Assembly (NCBI GenBank): GCA_023897205.1
Contig: JAHWDD010000004.1
Span: 806,001-870,000 of the forward strand
Reading direction: 5' to 3'
From: Exophiala sp. HKRS030
Lineage: Eukaryota; Ascomycota; Eurotiomycetes; Chaetothyriales; Herpotrichiellaceae
DNA: 64,000 nt
The translations under genes and the position numbers were made by a program. Of this stretch, positions 11,840 to 22,795 are shown piece by piece. The stretch's first letter is position 1, and each line of letters opens with the position of its first letter. The notes beneath the pieces were generated by a model. It was given only the letters and a program-made list of their open reading frames with translations, was not told the origin of the DNA and made no database searches.

Positions 11840-13291
11840 TCATGAAAATTCCCGGTCCTCAAGAACGATTGGTGCAACCAAAGTCCAGCTGTAGATGGCA
11901 TAGCACACCCATGCGCTGATGATTTTGATCCAGCTTGCCCAGTAGGTTCGACCAACTGGGCTGAAGTCGGAATTCTTTGGATCACCCGAGAAATCTTGGG
12001 TCAACAAAGTAGCGACCCAACACGTTGCCATTAAGAAAATAACATGAAACAAACTGTAGTTGTATTGTGTGCCTTGGCGTTCATCATCTTTTCCACCTTT
12101 ACCTCCAACATCTGCATCTTCATCATCAGAGTCTTCATCCAGGCGGAAGCGGGAAGAGCGCCACTTTCAACAGCGGCTCTCATCACTTCTCTACGAGAAG
12201 CAGGTTGTTGAGTGACCAGCCCGTGTTCATACTCGTCTTGTGTCAATTCAGAGTAGTTGTTCTTGCCTCCATTATTTCCCATCGCGAAACCTTGCGTTGC
12301 TGCACGAGTAGTTGTATAGGCAATGGTGAGCATTGTGACGATGGCGCCCAGAACAATGGTCGTTGTTCTAGCGCCTCGAGCGCGGACAAGGGGTTGCAGT
12401 GCTTATCATCCGGCTCCATGCAGACTGCAGAAAAGGTAAGGTAGGTGCAGTAAACAGCGACCATCGCCGATTGGGCCAAACCAGCTTTCGGATTGGCTTC
12501 TTGAATAGCCGGCTGTACACTGAGTATTGTAATCACGAATAGTAGAATCAAATTGACGGTGATTGCTGAGATGTTCATGCTGCAACCACTGGCAGCGAAA
12601 AAGATGTACATAACGATTGTCATGGCAAAGGCCGCAACATACATGCCAAGACTTGAGCCCATAAGCAAGAATTGCCATAGACGATAGTTGGGGCCATCTC
12701 CTTGATCGATTTTGTCTTGACAAAGCTCTGCCCAGGTGTGTGCTAGATCAACCAGAAGGATAAGACCAAGAAGAACAAACAGGACAGCGCCGATGTAGGC
12801 AACATAGTTACCCCAGAACAGAAAGAAGCCTTCTGGAATGAAGAAGCTGATGACCACAAGGGCTATCCAAAAAAGTATCTTGGGGCCCAGAAGCCATTTT
12901 GTAACCCAGCCCTGGTATCCCTTGTGCTGCGGACTCCTAAGAGTAGGACAGAGAGAATAAGATGGAATAGGCCGAGAGCAAAGTTGATCCGTTGAACGGC
13001 AAAATATCCATAACAATCCGATGACCCGCACTTGAAAGTCATATAATCCAGAGTAAGATGTTCAAGTTTTCGTACTGCCCATGGTGTTAAACTGACCCAG
13101 GCAACGATGCTATTGATAACAAGGAGAACTGCATATGCGATTCTGGTGGCGATGGAGGAACGGAATTTTGACATGCCACAGGGACCACAGATCATCGAGC
13201 ATGAGGCGGCACCGCAGCATGAAGCTCCCACCGACCATAGAGTAGCAGCTGAAGGAAGGACGAGCGCAGGAATGGCCAAAACGGCACCCAT
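11840..13291 (-). CDS. SERINC/TMS1-family multi-pass membrane protein, three apparent one-base losses
   Basis: Serine-incorporator family protein (yeast Tms1), with about ten to eleven membrane segments, in vacuolar or plasma membrane; its exact biochemical role is debated. The start MGAVLAIPALVLPSAATLW and the cysteine-rich loop CCGAASCSMICGPCG are typical, as are SCSMNISAITVN-type and C-terminal RTYWASWIKIISAWVCYAIYSW segments. No intron is needed. The frame breaks three times: at the C/G run 12882-12888 (NGFW to GPKILFWIA), at gggg 12390-12393 (HCNPL to VRARGARTTT) and at gg 12142-12143 (LPASA to LDEDSDDEDAD). Each is repaired by one C/G, giving 1455 nt and 484 residues, a usual length for the family. 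Confidence 0.92.
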
Positions 13292-13884
13292 GGTTGTGGT
13301 GGGGAGCCTCGAAGGCCAATCGTTTGAGTGGTGGTTATATCAGTTGGAAGGTTGGGAGATGTAATATTCGTCCTTGATGCGACTTGGGTGGTGAGGTATT
13401 CTAAAGGGTGGTGGTGTTGTATGACAACGACGATGATGCTTGTATGAAGATGGTGATGGAGTTGGAATGGAGATGGTTACAGGCGCAGTCGAGAAGGGAG
13501 CGGCAGTGGCGGCTGCAATGTCGTACGGAGTAGTGGCAGGCGACGGCGAGACGGTAGGAACGGCACATGACGTAGTTGACCTGATTGGCTGGCCTAGAGT
13601 GGGGATCTTGGTTCGCTCCACACTAATCCTCTTCGGGCATCTTAGCCGCACTTAACCAATTGACCAATTAACACAGGCTAACGACATCCCTGCAAGACCC
13701 GAGGAAATGCAGACACATTCAATGCTATAATTCGTAGGCTCGTCGGCAACTGCGCGATTGCGACACACTCACACCTCAACATTCACCCACGTTGACTGAC
13801 TTCTACTTGTTGCTCTCAACACCCGCCTCTCCTTTCTACGGACTCGAGCGTCTGACATGTCGTCCTCTGTTCCATCATATAATC
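13292..13884. promoter_or_regulatory. Divergent intergenic region SERINC-like / MFS
   Basis: A 593-bp region between two divergent start codons must contain both promoters. It includes T/C-rich stretches near 13790-13860 before the MFS start. No specific site is recognised. Confidence 0.4.
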
Positions 13885-15832
13885 ATGATATCTATTGCGG
13901 AGCCCAGACGGGCACGGTTCATAACCGTGGTCGCAGCCACTGTCACCAGTCTTGCATGTGGCTCCAATGTGAGTGCTATACAATGCCTATCTTCAATCCT
14001 TATGCCTGTACATAAGATCACGGGATTCTAACAAGTGAACACAGTATGGCTACTCTGTATGGGGCCCAAGTTTTGCAACCCGCTTGAAATTATCTGCCAC
14101 TCATAGCAACCTTATCGTACGACCTCCGCTCATCGAAGATGGGAACGACATTCTGACAGAGACTTGCAGGGGACATTTGGAAATTTGGGCATGTATGCGA
14201 CAGGAATACCCGCAGGCATGATGATAGATGCAAAGAACCCAAGATGGGGTGTTACCTTGGGAATCATATTTTTCGTTTTGGGCTATTATCCGATCGCACA
14301 GGGTATGCAGGGACGCAGAACCTATTCAAATGAAGACACTGACATCCCTCAAAGCATATGCCGCTGGGCCTGGAGTCTACAGTGTGGCATCAATCTGCTT
14401 CTTCTCTTTTTTCACTGGAGCTGGCAGCTGTTCAGCGTTCACTGCCTCCATAAAAGCTGGTAAGCCACAACATTACTCATTTGCGTCGGACAACCGCTGA
14501 CTTGTTCGCCTTTAGCTGCTCTGAGTTTCCCAGACTCTCGAGGCACAGCGACCGCTTTCCCCCTTGCTGCGTTCGGATTGAGCGCTTTATTCTTTACCAC
14601 CATCGCCTTGCTTCTTCCTTCTGGTGTTTACAGTTTTCTCATCCTGCTAGCTGCTGGAACAGTCCTACTGCCTTTGATATCTCTCCCATTTATACGCATC
14701 CCAGCCCGTCACACCTATCACCATCTTCCTCAACAAGAGAATCAGGTCCTCCATCGAACCAATTCCACGACAAATCGGGCCAATAGTCATCATTCATCCG
14801 AAGAACCAGGTGCGCTCAATGAACATCATCGTCAAGTACCCAAATCCCCTTCGACATCATCTCGATCCCAGAATGTATCCGAACCTCCCAGCACCGAAAC
14901 GTCGTCCCTACTCTCCAGCTCCACCTCGGAGGAAGACCTTGGTGATCTGGAGAATTCGAAGCATTCCGAATCTAATCAATCTCATGATTCTCCTCATTTA
15001 GATATTCGTGGCTTTGCCCTTCTTCCTCATGCAGAATTCTGGCAATTATTCTGTATGCTAGGTCTTTTGACCGGTATCGGGTTAATGACAATCAAGTAGG
15101 TACCATCTCTCCTATGGCAAATTCTCGACCAAGCACTAACCGCGATCCTTCGCTAGCAATATTGGCAATGACGCTCAAGCCCTTTGGAAACATTTTGACC
15201 CTAGTACACCATCCTCATATATTGAAAAACGACAAGCCATGCATGTCTCCATTCTCAGCTTTTGCTCTTTCGCTGGACGACTCCTCAGTGGCATCGGCTC
15301 AGACATACTGGTATCACGACTCTCACGTTCCCGATTTTGGTGTCTGTTCGCCTCGGCACTTATCTTTGTCATAGCTCAATTCGTTGCGACTCGTGTTTCC
15401 GACCCGCACTTCCTTGTTCTTGTCTCGGGTTTTACAGGATTGGGTTACGGCATGCTTTTCGGGGTATATCCATCCCTAGTTGCACACTGTTTCGGCGTAC
15501 ATGGCCTTAGTCAAAACTGGGGTACTATGACACTGGCACCGGTCATCAGTGGTAACATATTCAATCTTCTTTACGGATCAATCTACGATGCCCATTCCGT
15601 AGTGGATGATGATCAAGGTCATATGGAATGTTTGCAAGGCAAGAGATGCTATGCTGCTGCGTATTGGGTGGCATTAGGGGCTTCAGTCATCGCTGTCGGG
15701 TGTTGTTTATGGGCTATCAGACATGAAGATCTGGTACACAAACGGAAGAAGCACGAGAAGGGATCATCAGGCCATCGGGAACATGTGGATAGAGGAGGTA
15801 GAAGCAGGCGCGACCACGACCGACTCGCTTGA
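13885..15832 (+). CDS. MFS transporter, nodulin-like (NFD4/YMR155W-type)
   Basis: Membrane carrier of the major facilitator superfamily, nodulin-like branch; the substrate is unknown. Six exons: 13885-13968, 14045-14116, 14170-14302, 14355-14459, 14516-15095 and 15157-15832, all with GT-AG introns and consistent phase, give 1650 nt and 549 residues. TM1 is TVVAATVTSLACGSN, and TM2-TM4 include GTFGNLGMYATGIPAGMMID and SICFFSFFTGAGSCSAF. A Ser/Glu-rich cytosolic loop lies in the middle (about residues 215-300), then INNIGNDAQALW and CSFAGRLLSGIGSDIL begin the second half, which ends in a basic tail. No frameshift here. Confidence 0.9.
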
Positions 15833-17117
15833 ACGATGACGAAGCTTCTCAAAAACTTTATCCCCGCCATACATCTCTGAAACGGAAAGACCGGTTTCCA
15901 CTGTCCTCAACGACTAAAGTCGGAATTGTGACCAATTTTCCCAAGAGACACTTAGCCTGATAGTTTCATATCTGAAAATCAGGGTGTTAGTCACTCCTCC
16001 TAATCACATCAACCTATAGACGCAACAATAAATTTTTCTAGACCAAGTTCCTAAGGACAACAACAGAACCATGGCCAAGAAAAAAAGTGCTGCGTTGGAC
16101 TACGGCAGGCAATTCCGGCGCCAGTGGCCAACCAGGGAGACAGTGCCAGCGCCATTACCAGTGATACAAAACAACACAACATAACACAGATGAGATGTGA
16201 TGAGATGAGACAAGCGACGGAGAAAAAGCGGCAGTGCAGAGAGATCATGTCATAGGGCTAAATCGGCGCCACCAGCAACCGCACCAGCACCAGTAGCAGA
16301 AGCAAAATCAGGACGAGCAAGTTGTACTGGAAGTGCCGAGGCGGACGCAATTGACAGACGTGCACGGGATGAAATGGTATATTTTGAAATGTGGGGTGTA
16401 GATTCTGGACATGTGAGGTAATCTGACTTGTTGATGATGTTGATATGGGAAGTCACTATGACCTGTCTACCAGTCTTACTAGCATATGGAATGCCGAGAA
16501 CTGGGGAAGTGAGAGCACTTGTTTTGGGGGCTTTCTTGACTGAATTTTTCGAATTGTAGTCATTTGTTCTCGATTTCAGTCTCCTGGAGGCTCTGATGAT
16601 TCGATATGTAAAGCGGCGACGACGTTACAGCTATGAGTCCTAAGACAGGAGAAAGGGGGATGAAATGGAAGAGATAAGAGTCTCCTCCTCTGTCTTCGTT
16701 ATGAAGATAAGTAAGAAACAAAAAACCCAGAGGTTGGACGTGAGTGCCCATGGTACTATTAGCGAAGAAAGCGTCGGAGTTATACATCTTGAAACAAAAG
16801 TCCTCATCTCCGCAGAGAGACAATACCAAAGGATTACCGCCTTATTTGATTCTGCTTTCTGCTTTCCATATGGGAAATCAGTCCTTACTTTCCCAGCAGA
16901 GGTGTCCCATCAATAGCCGATTGGATGAACGAGTGAGCGAAGACTGGAGCTCTTCCTTGAGTATCGTAAAAATTTCTGTTGTTTTCAGCGCCAATCCTTT
17001 TTCCGGAAACTCCATAATAGAAAGCTGGTGAGATGTCTAATACTGGTACAATAATGAAATACACAAAGTTCATAATTCCATCCACAGACTTGAAACCGTT
17101 TCTGTTTCGATATTGGA
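15833..17117. other. Spacer between convergent genes
   Basis: About 1.3 kb between two convergent 3' ends. The short frames at 16250-16456 (minus) and 16560-17085 (both strands) have no recognisable domain. I see no gene. Confidence 0.5.
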
Positions 17118-18184
17118 TTAATTCCTGGATGAATCTGCTGTGATACGAGCGATTTCGGCTGCAGCACTCGCCTCGTCTTGATCGTCGGCTTCGACTGGTG
17201 GACTGGTGACGAGATTACTAGGCGTGATGGGAGTGTTGGCAGGGGCTGTGCTCAATTCAGAAATCTGCTTTTCCAATTCACGAATTCTGATTCGGAGCAT
17301 TTGGTTCTCTCGAGTCAAATTGGCGGTTTCGGCTTGGTAAAAAGCACTTTCATCCCGGAAACTGTTTCGTCTTCCCAATGTCTCAACAGGAGAGGGTGGA
17401 TAGTCGAGACTCCCGGGTTGATTGTCCCCAGCGAGACTAGAACCACGTAGATTCGGTGAACGACTGGCACTTGAGTGGTTACGTGATATGGAGATGCGCC
17501 GAGTATGTGGAACAGCGGGTACGGCGGGATGGATGGAGGGGAAGGATATGGATCGCTCAGAGGCTGGGGTCAGGTCGTCTATGACAGCGGTATTGTTTCC
17601 AGGTGTGGGAGGGTTGTGTTGGGATGAACGACGTGAAGAGTGTTCGTGTTGTGTGCGAAGTGCCTCATACTGTTGTTGCTGATCTCGAATCAACTGTAAC
17701 ATACGATTGACTTGCATCTCTTGTTCTTGTTCCAAAGCATTGTGAATGTCTCCAAGACTAGGTTGACGTTGGTGGTGGGGTCACCCGTTGCAACTGCAGG
17801 TCTTCCACCGATAGTGGGAGGGCTTGCGGCGGAAAATGAATGAGAGATTCTTTCAGCCATATTGGATCTTGGGTCGCTACTTGACAATTCACCAGGACTG
17901 GGGATAGCGGGATCGTTGAGATTGAGGTTCATTGCAACTTGAGAACGACGACGATCACTAGGCATTCGACCAAGTCTTGGAGAGCCTCGATTGCTGATTG
18001 AGGACCTTCGGGATTCATTGGCAGCATTGATACTGGCGGCGGAGGCTAAGGAGATGGAAGCCCGGGGAGAAGGGGTTTCTTGTCTGTTTGGGGGAGAGGT
18101 GATGGTGTGCATTGCTCGTGGAGTCATGGGAGAGGAAGACATTGATCTTGAAGGTGGTAGAGAGTTTAGGTCGGGAGGAGCCAT
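17118..18184 (-). CDS. Conserved fungal protein, Ser/Pro-rich with C-terminal coiled coils, one apparent frameshift
   Basis: A conserved hypothetical of filamentous fungi with no known activity. The N-terminal half is disordered and Ser/Pro/Arg-rich with many SP sites (possible phosphorylation). A conserved middle block GDPHHQRQPSLGDIHNALEQ leads into EQEMQVNRMLQLIRDQQQQ, and a second helix carries FYQAETANLTRENQMLRIRIRELE. The frame breaks at the gggg run 17777-17780 (CCCC in the coding strand) just inside the conserved block. One added C gives 1068 nt and 355 residues without introns. The start is ATG 18184. The conserved leucine heptads suggest dimerisation. Confidence 0.8.
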
Positions 18185-19649
18185 GATGACAGGGGAAAGA
18201 TGGGAAAGGAGCGAAATCAAGAGTCAATATTAGTAGTCCCAAGAATACGAAAGTGACCAAGGTGGAGAGAGAGGGAGGTGAGAAGTGGTTGAGAAATTCG
18301 AAAGCAACTGCGGCAAAAGAGACGCGAGGTTGAAGGGCACATGAGCAAAGCGCAAATCTTGGCGTTGGATTTACCTGAAAAGTGAAGGGAAGAAGATGAT
18401 TGATTGGCTGATGTGATAATTCTCTACGGCAGTATGAGACATGGGAATTGAGGATAGGAAGGTTGATGAGCCACAATGAAGGGATGGTTTGTAAGAGGGA
18501 AATATAAGAAGCATGGTTGAGATGATGATGTGTCTTTGTGGAGTAGAGCGAGTTAATAAGGTACAGTACCTGTTAGGTGCCTGTCACCTACCGTGGCACC
18601 GGTAGTCAGAAAGTGCGTCAGTGAGGCGATAAAGGATAAGAGATCCAGCCGGGGTTGTGATAAGCCTCGTCGAGTACGGAAGTCGAGGCATGGAGTACGA
18701 CAATACCTATGTAAGTAGTAGGCATCAGCTTTGAACTAATGGGTTAGAGTGGCATTCTTTTCGGGTCACATGGCATCAGTATTACACAGAGTATAACTTT
18801 GACTGACACCTGTGGTAATTACTAGCCAGCACTTGCTAGGCAGATGCTAGGCACCTACTAATAGGTAGCATATAAGGCAGGTAGGTAAGGTGTGCTTTAG
18901 ATGGAAACTTGGAGAATATACAGTAATGAGGCGTTTGTTTAGGTATGACGTCAATTTCGCCCGAGATGAGGGGTGCACGAGGGTGTTGGACTGATCATGC
19001 CGCCTTTATGGCTTGATGAGTTAGGCGTAGTCGGTAGTTACTGATTAGAGATAATAGGTATCCAAGTACCTTCTGTGCACCTACCAGGCTGCTACCACCA
19101 GTGCACGACCTCATGCACTGAATTGGCTGCATCAACTACTAGGTAATTTACTAACTACTAGCCAACCACCACTAAGCCTAATTGAGCGGTTGTCCAAGCA
19201 GCCATTGCCAGTATTATTGTAAACACAACCCACCCATTTGTTGATCTTCCGTCATCCTCTGTACCCAACAGCCTGGCCCTCATAGGCTCCCCGTGGCTCC
19301 CCGTGGCTCCCCTAGGCTCTGTGTTCTTGGAGCTCATCTTCCAGGTCTTTCAGGTGATCCTAGGCCACGAACCGCCCCAGTGCCAGCCTGATCAACCTCG
19401 ACCATGCGTGATCCCGCCCGTTACCCCAGCCTCTCAATTTATTATTGTTGCATCCTTCCTGCCTCCCCCAGCCACCGCTACTGACTAACTAAACCACCTT
19501 CCTTCCCCATCAGTCAGTGACATCTTGCATCCACAACATCGTCGTCGCTGCACCTCGCTGTCGCCCACTCCAACATATCCACAACTCTGTCACCACTGCG
19601 TCTATTTACCACATCACATCATCAACCCCCTATCTACATCTTCACCGCC
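18185..19649. other. Divergent intergenic region
   Basis: About 1.5 kb between divergent genes, rich in TAGGT/ACCTA-type words. It holds the 10-bp tandem repeat at 19285-19314. No coding exon is seen. Confidence 0.5.
19285..19314 (+). repeat. 10-bp tandem repeat GGCTCCCCGT, three units
   Basis: Two perfect copies and one variant (GGCTCCCCTA) in non-coding DNA. Confidence 0.85.
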
Positions 19650-20841
19650 ATGTCGTCAGCCTTACCTTATCTGCAAAAGCTGCGGAAGTCAGACTTGACC
19701 GAGTTCGCCGAGTCATCCAAGCTAGCCGAGTAAGTCGCGTCATTTTCCTGTCGCACACCTTTGCATTTCGCAGCTGACATCTACGCGACTGAAGTTATGC
19801 CGGTTTGAAGAAAGCAGAACTCGAAGTCGCTCTCGACGAACATCTGCGCGCCAACTCCACCACCTACGGTAGAGATCCCTCTTTGAGCGAGTACTACAAA
19901 CGCCTTGCCAGCAGTACCCGCTCTCCAACCAAGAAAACCACGATCGCCGAGAAGGTCTCTGAATTGATCAAATCCGACGATGATGCTCCTGTCCCGTCAA
20001 GAAACCCAGGCGCAAAACTACGACCGCTCCGGTGGAAGACACGTAAGACCACCTCGGACAACCTTCAAGCGCGTCAACACACTAACATCCCCTTTCCAGA
20101 ACCGACACCGATTCCCCTGCCGGTGCTCTCATCAAAGCTCCCGCCAAAGAAGTGGCCCGACGCTCATCTATCTTGACATCACAGATCCCTCTTCCACCGT
20201 CTCCTTCGGTTGTCACAGATGCAATTGAACAACAGACGCGTCGCATCCGTACATCTGTATCACACGCGTATCAACGCACCCAAATTCATGAATACGCCGA
20301 CAAGACACGCGATCTACTCTCATCGCCATTGACCATCAGTGTCCTTGCACTTCTACTCGAAGCCAATGCTTTGCGCACGCACATCCTACCAAATCAGCCA
20401 ATCGCAGAGTTTCCTGCCGTCCCATATCTGTTGTCGAAGCCAACAGCTATTCATGTACCAAATCTCTTCCTCCTGTTGGAATCCAAGTTCTGGGCTCCAT
20501 TCTCACTGTGGTTCTTGACCTCAGTCATCTTCCCGGCCATTATCTCCTATTTCATTAACCTGCCACTGAAAGCTCATCCCAGTCACACTTATTCTACGAG
20601 AAGAGCTACTCTCGAGGCAAACTCGCAACTTCAATTTGACCCCTTTGTCTTCAATCTCGCAAAGGGACTACTGGCTTACTTGGTCTACCCTCAACCTCAT
20701 TCTCTCACCTATCTAGGACTTTACGAACATCATACCATCGCTACTGTCAACCAGAGTATCCTTGGTGGTTACTCTGCCATTCTCATCAGTGCTGGCATTG
20801 GTGCTGCCGTAAGTCTATATGAAGCAGTGTTGAAGAAGTGA
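19650..20841 (+). CDS. SAP/HeH-like multi-pass membrane protein, one apparent frameshift
   Basis: Exons 19650-19729, 19795-20042 and 20100-20841 with introns of 65 and 57 nt. The N-terminus (about residues 1-50; LRKSDLTEFAESSKLADYAG, then LKKAELEVALDEHL) is a helix-extension-helix fold of the SAP/HeH type, which binds DNA in other proteins. The C-terminal half has about four hydrophobic segments. The combination recalls inner-nuclear-membrane proteins, but this is inference and the family is a conserved fungal hypothetical. The frame breaks at ccc 19993-19995 (APVP to VKKPRRKTT). One added C gives 1071 nt and 356 residues. Confidence 0.8.
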
Positions 20842-21936
20842 AAAGGGTCAAATTCCCATTTCAAACCAGACACAGATAGGAAAGGACCCTGCTTTCGGTG
20901 AAAGCTTCGGGATTTGTCCTACAACGATTGTGTTGCATGTACAGGCTATTGCACAGAATCGATATAAGCATGTTCAAAGTCGAATTGGGATTTGGTTTAG
21001 TATGTCGGCACACCAGGATTGGAATGAGTTTATGAGCAAATTTCCTTGGCTAGTATTTGGCTCAGATGACGCTGATGTTGTGGTCGTGGCGGGCTCTTGT
21101 CTAGGACTCATCAGTTCACACCCGCAATGTTCGTATCATGTATGGCGTTGTTGAGATGCATTCTCCTTATTATCATCGCGAGTAAGAGACCCGTTTCGCT
21201 GTCATGGTATTCCACGAGAGAGAAAGCAAAGAGGAGGACGGTGATCGGGATGGACGGCGGGTGATCTGGGTTATCGTCACGTCATTCATCATTGGGAATC
21301 ACAGGAGCCACTGGGTTTTGGGTTCACTCACGTTATGCAGTAGAAATGGAAGAAGGCGAGCCGCCGGAAATCTGACGGGGGAAAGGTCTACAAATTGTTC
21401 AAAGTTAGCAATCATGCACATTACGTTTCGATACTCTTTCGCTCTGTCTCGCTGTCTCAATGTCTTGTCCGTCCTCCCTGTTGATCAATGACTGGCAGAT
21501 TCGGATCATGGGTCGGCGCTCAATGCTACCTTAATAGATCAACAAGCCCTGTTATCACGTAGATAGGTAGGTACTCATATAAGAAGAAGTTCTGGTTGCA
21601 ATCGTGGAACACAACTTTAGTTCTACAGAGTACAGAGTATACAAGCTTGTCGAAAACAAAACAAACACAGGGCTCAACAGGGCTCAACAGGGCTCCACCA
21701 TCCATCCATCCACCCACCCAAGTGAGTCATAATCAGTAGATTGGTATCCATCGGCGGTTTCTTTGTTAGGGGAATGCTGCCGACTCCATATCAATAAGCC
21801 ATGCCTATGTAATGCCACCCGTAGGACTCGACGGACGACTCGGCACAGGAAAGGAAACGAGAAAAGTGAAGTAAAGTATATCGCTGTCGCTATCCCTATC
21901 CCTACCCCCGTCGCCGTCGTTGTCACCGTCGTTACC
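20842..21936. other. Spacer upstream of the GNAT gene
   Basis: 1.1 kb without a supported gene. It contains a 10-bp tandem CAGGGCTCAA (21668-21697) followed by CCAT repeats. An open frame continues upstream of the GNAT start without an ATG. Confidence 0.5.
21668..21697 (+). repeat. 10-bp tandem repeat CAGGGCTCAA, three units
   Basis: Two perfect and one variant copy, followed directly by a short CCAT microsatellite. Confidence 0.85.
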
Positions 21937-22719
21937 ATGTCCGCGTACACATTGCCGATCCGAACATGGCGCCGGGCCTTTCCTCGTCCAACCCTGACCA
22001 CCATCATGGCCAATAGCACGAGTAGAACCAATGCTCTGGCTCCAGATGGGACTTCTGCTTCACCTTCCTCCTCACTTGACGAGACCGAATTCGAAATCTC
22101 CACGGATCCAAGGCTAATTCCGCACGACTCTCTCAACGAGCTGTTCGCGGCGCCGGATATGTCGTGGGCGCGTCCACTTCCGCCATCACAGTTGCAGAGC
22201 CTCATTACCAATTCAGTGTGTTTCACCGTTTATGAACTCTCTTCACCTCGCTTGGATTTGGTCTCAGACTCAGTGGCTGCTGACGATGGTAGTGGTGAGT
22301 CAGAGCCGCATGAGACTGACATACGACGCACAGTGGCAGATGAGGGTACTGGGGTAGCTGGAAGCACGCCATGTGAGAGGTCAGATGTTCGTGGAAGACG
22401 ACTCGTTGGCCTAACCCGCTGGATCACAGATCATGTGTCCGTCGTCTATCTCAATGACGTGTACATTTTGCCCGAGTATCGTGGAAGAGGTCTGGCGAAA
22501 TGGGTCTTGAGCTGTGTCGATGAAGTTTTCTCAGAGATGCAGTGGTGTCGTGGGATGATCTTGATTGTTAACAAGGGGAGTAATGAGGAGAGGTTGTATA
22601 GGCAGTATTTGGGCATGCACAATTTGGAGGGCGATGCGATCTTGTTGGACAGGAAGGGCAGAGGGACTACTACCGCTGGTGATGCTCCTTCTCATGGAAT
22701 GGATGCGGAAACAAGATGA
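21937..22719 (+). CDS. GNAT-family N-acetyltransferase
   Basis: Acetyl-CoA-dependent acetyltransferase of unknown acceptor, single exon, 260 residues from ATG 21937 (an alternative ATG lies at 22006). The GNAT core is at about residues 155-215: LVGLTRWITDHVSVVYLNDV, then YILPEYRGRGLAKWVL, in which RGRG is the pyrophosphate-binding R/Q-x-x-G-x-G/A loop. The N-terminal 60-70 residues are Ser/Thr-rich and could be a targeting or disordered tail. A charged insert of about 45 residues sits before the core, so the domain is longer than usual. No frame problem. Confidence 0.82.
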   Translation: MSAYTLPIRTWRRAFPRPTLTTIMANSTSRTNALAPDGTSASPSSSLDETEFEISTDPRLIPHDSLNELFAAPDMSWARPLPPSQLQSLITNSVCFTVYELSSPRLDLVSDSVAADDGSGESEPHETDIRRTVADEGTGVAGSTPCERSDVRGRRLVGLTRWITDHVSVVYLNDVYILPEYRGRGLAKWVLSCVDEVFSEMQWCRGMILIVNKGSNEERLYRQYLGMHNLEGDAILLDRKGRGTTTAGDAPSHGMDAETR

Positions 22720-22795
22720 GAGCTTCCATGGGCATTAGGATTTGTCGAATATCGAGTAAGTTGAGAAGGCCGAGAAAGAGGTAGGATCTGATGCG

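Noticed and set aside
12142..12888. Programmed ribosomal frameshifting in the SERINC-like gene
   Set aside because: Three shifts in one gene and the same C/G-run losses in five other unrelated genes make sequencing error far more likely than a programmed event.
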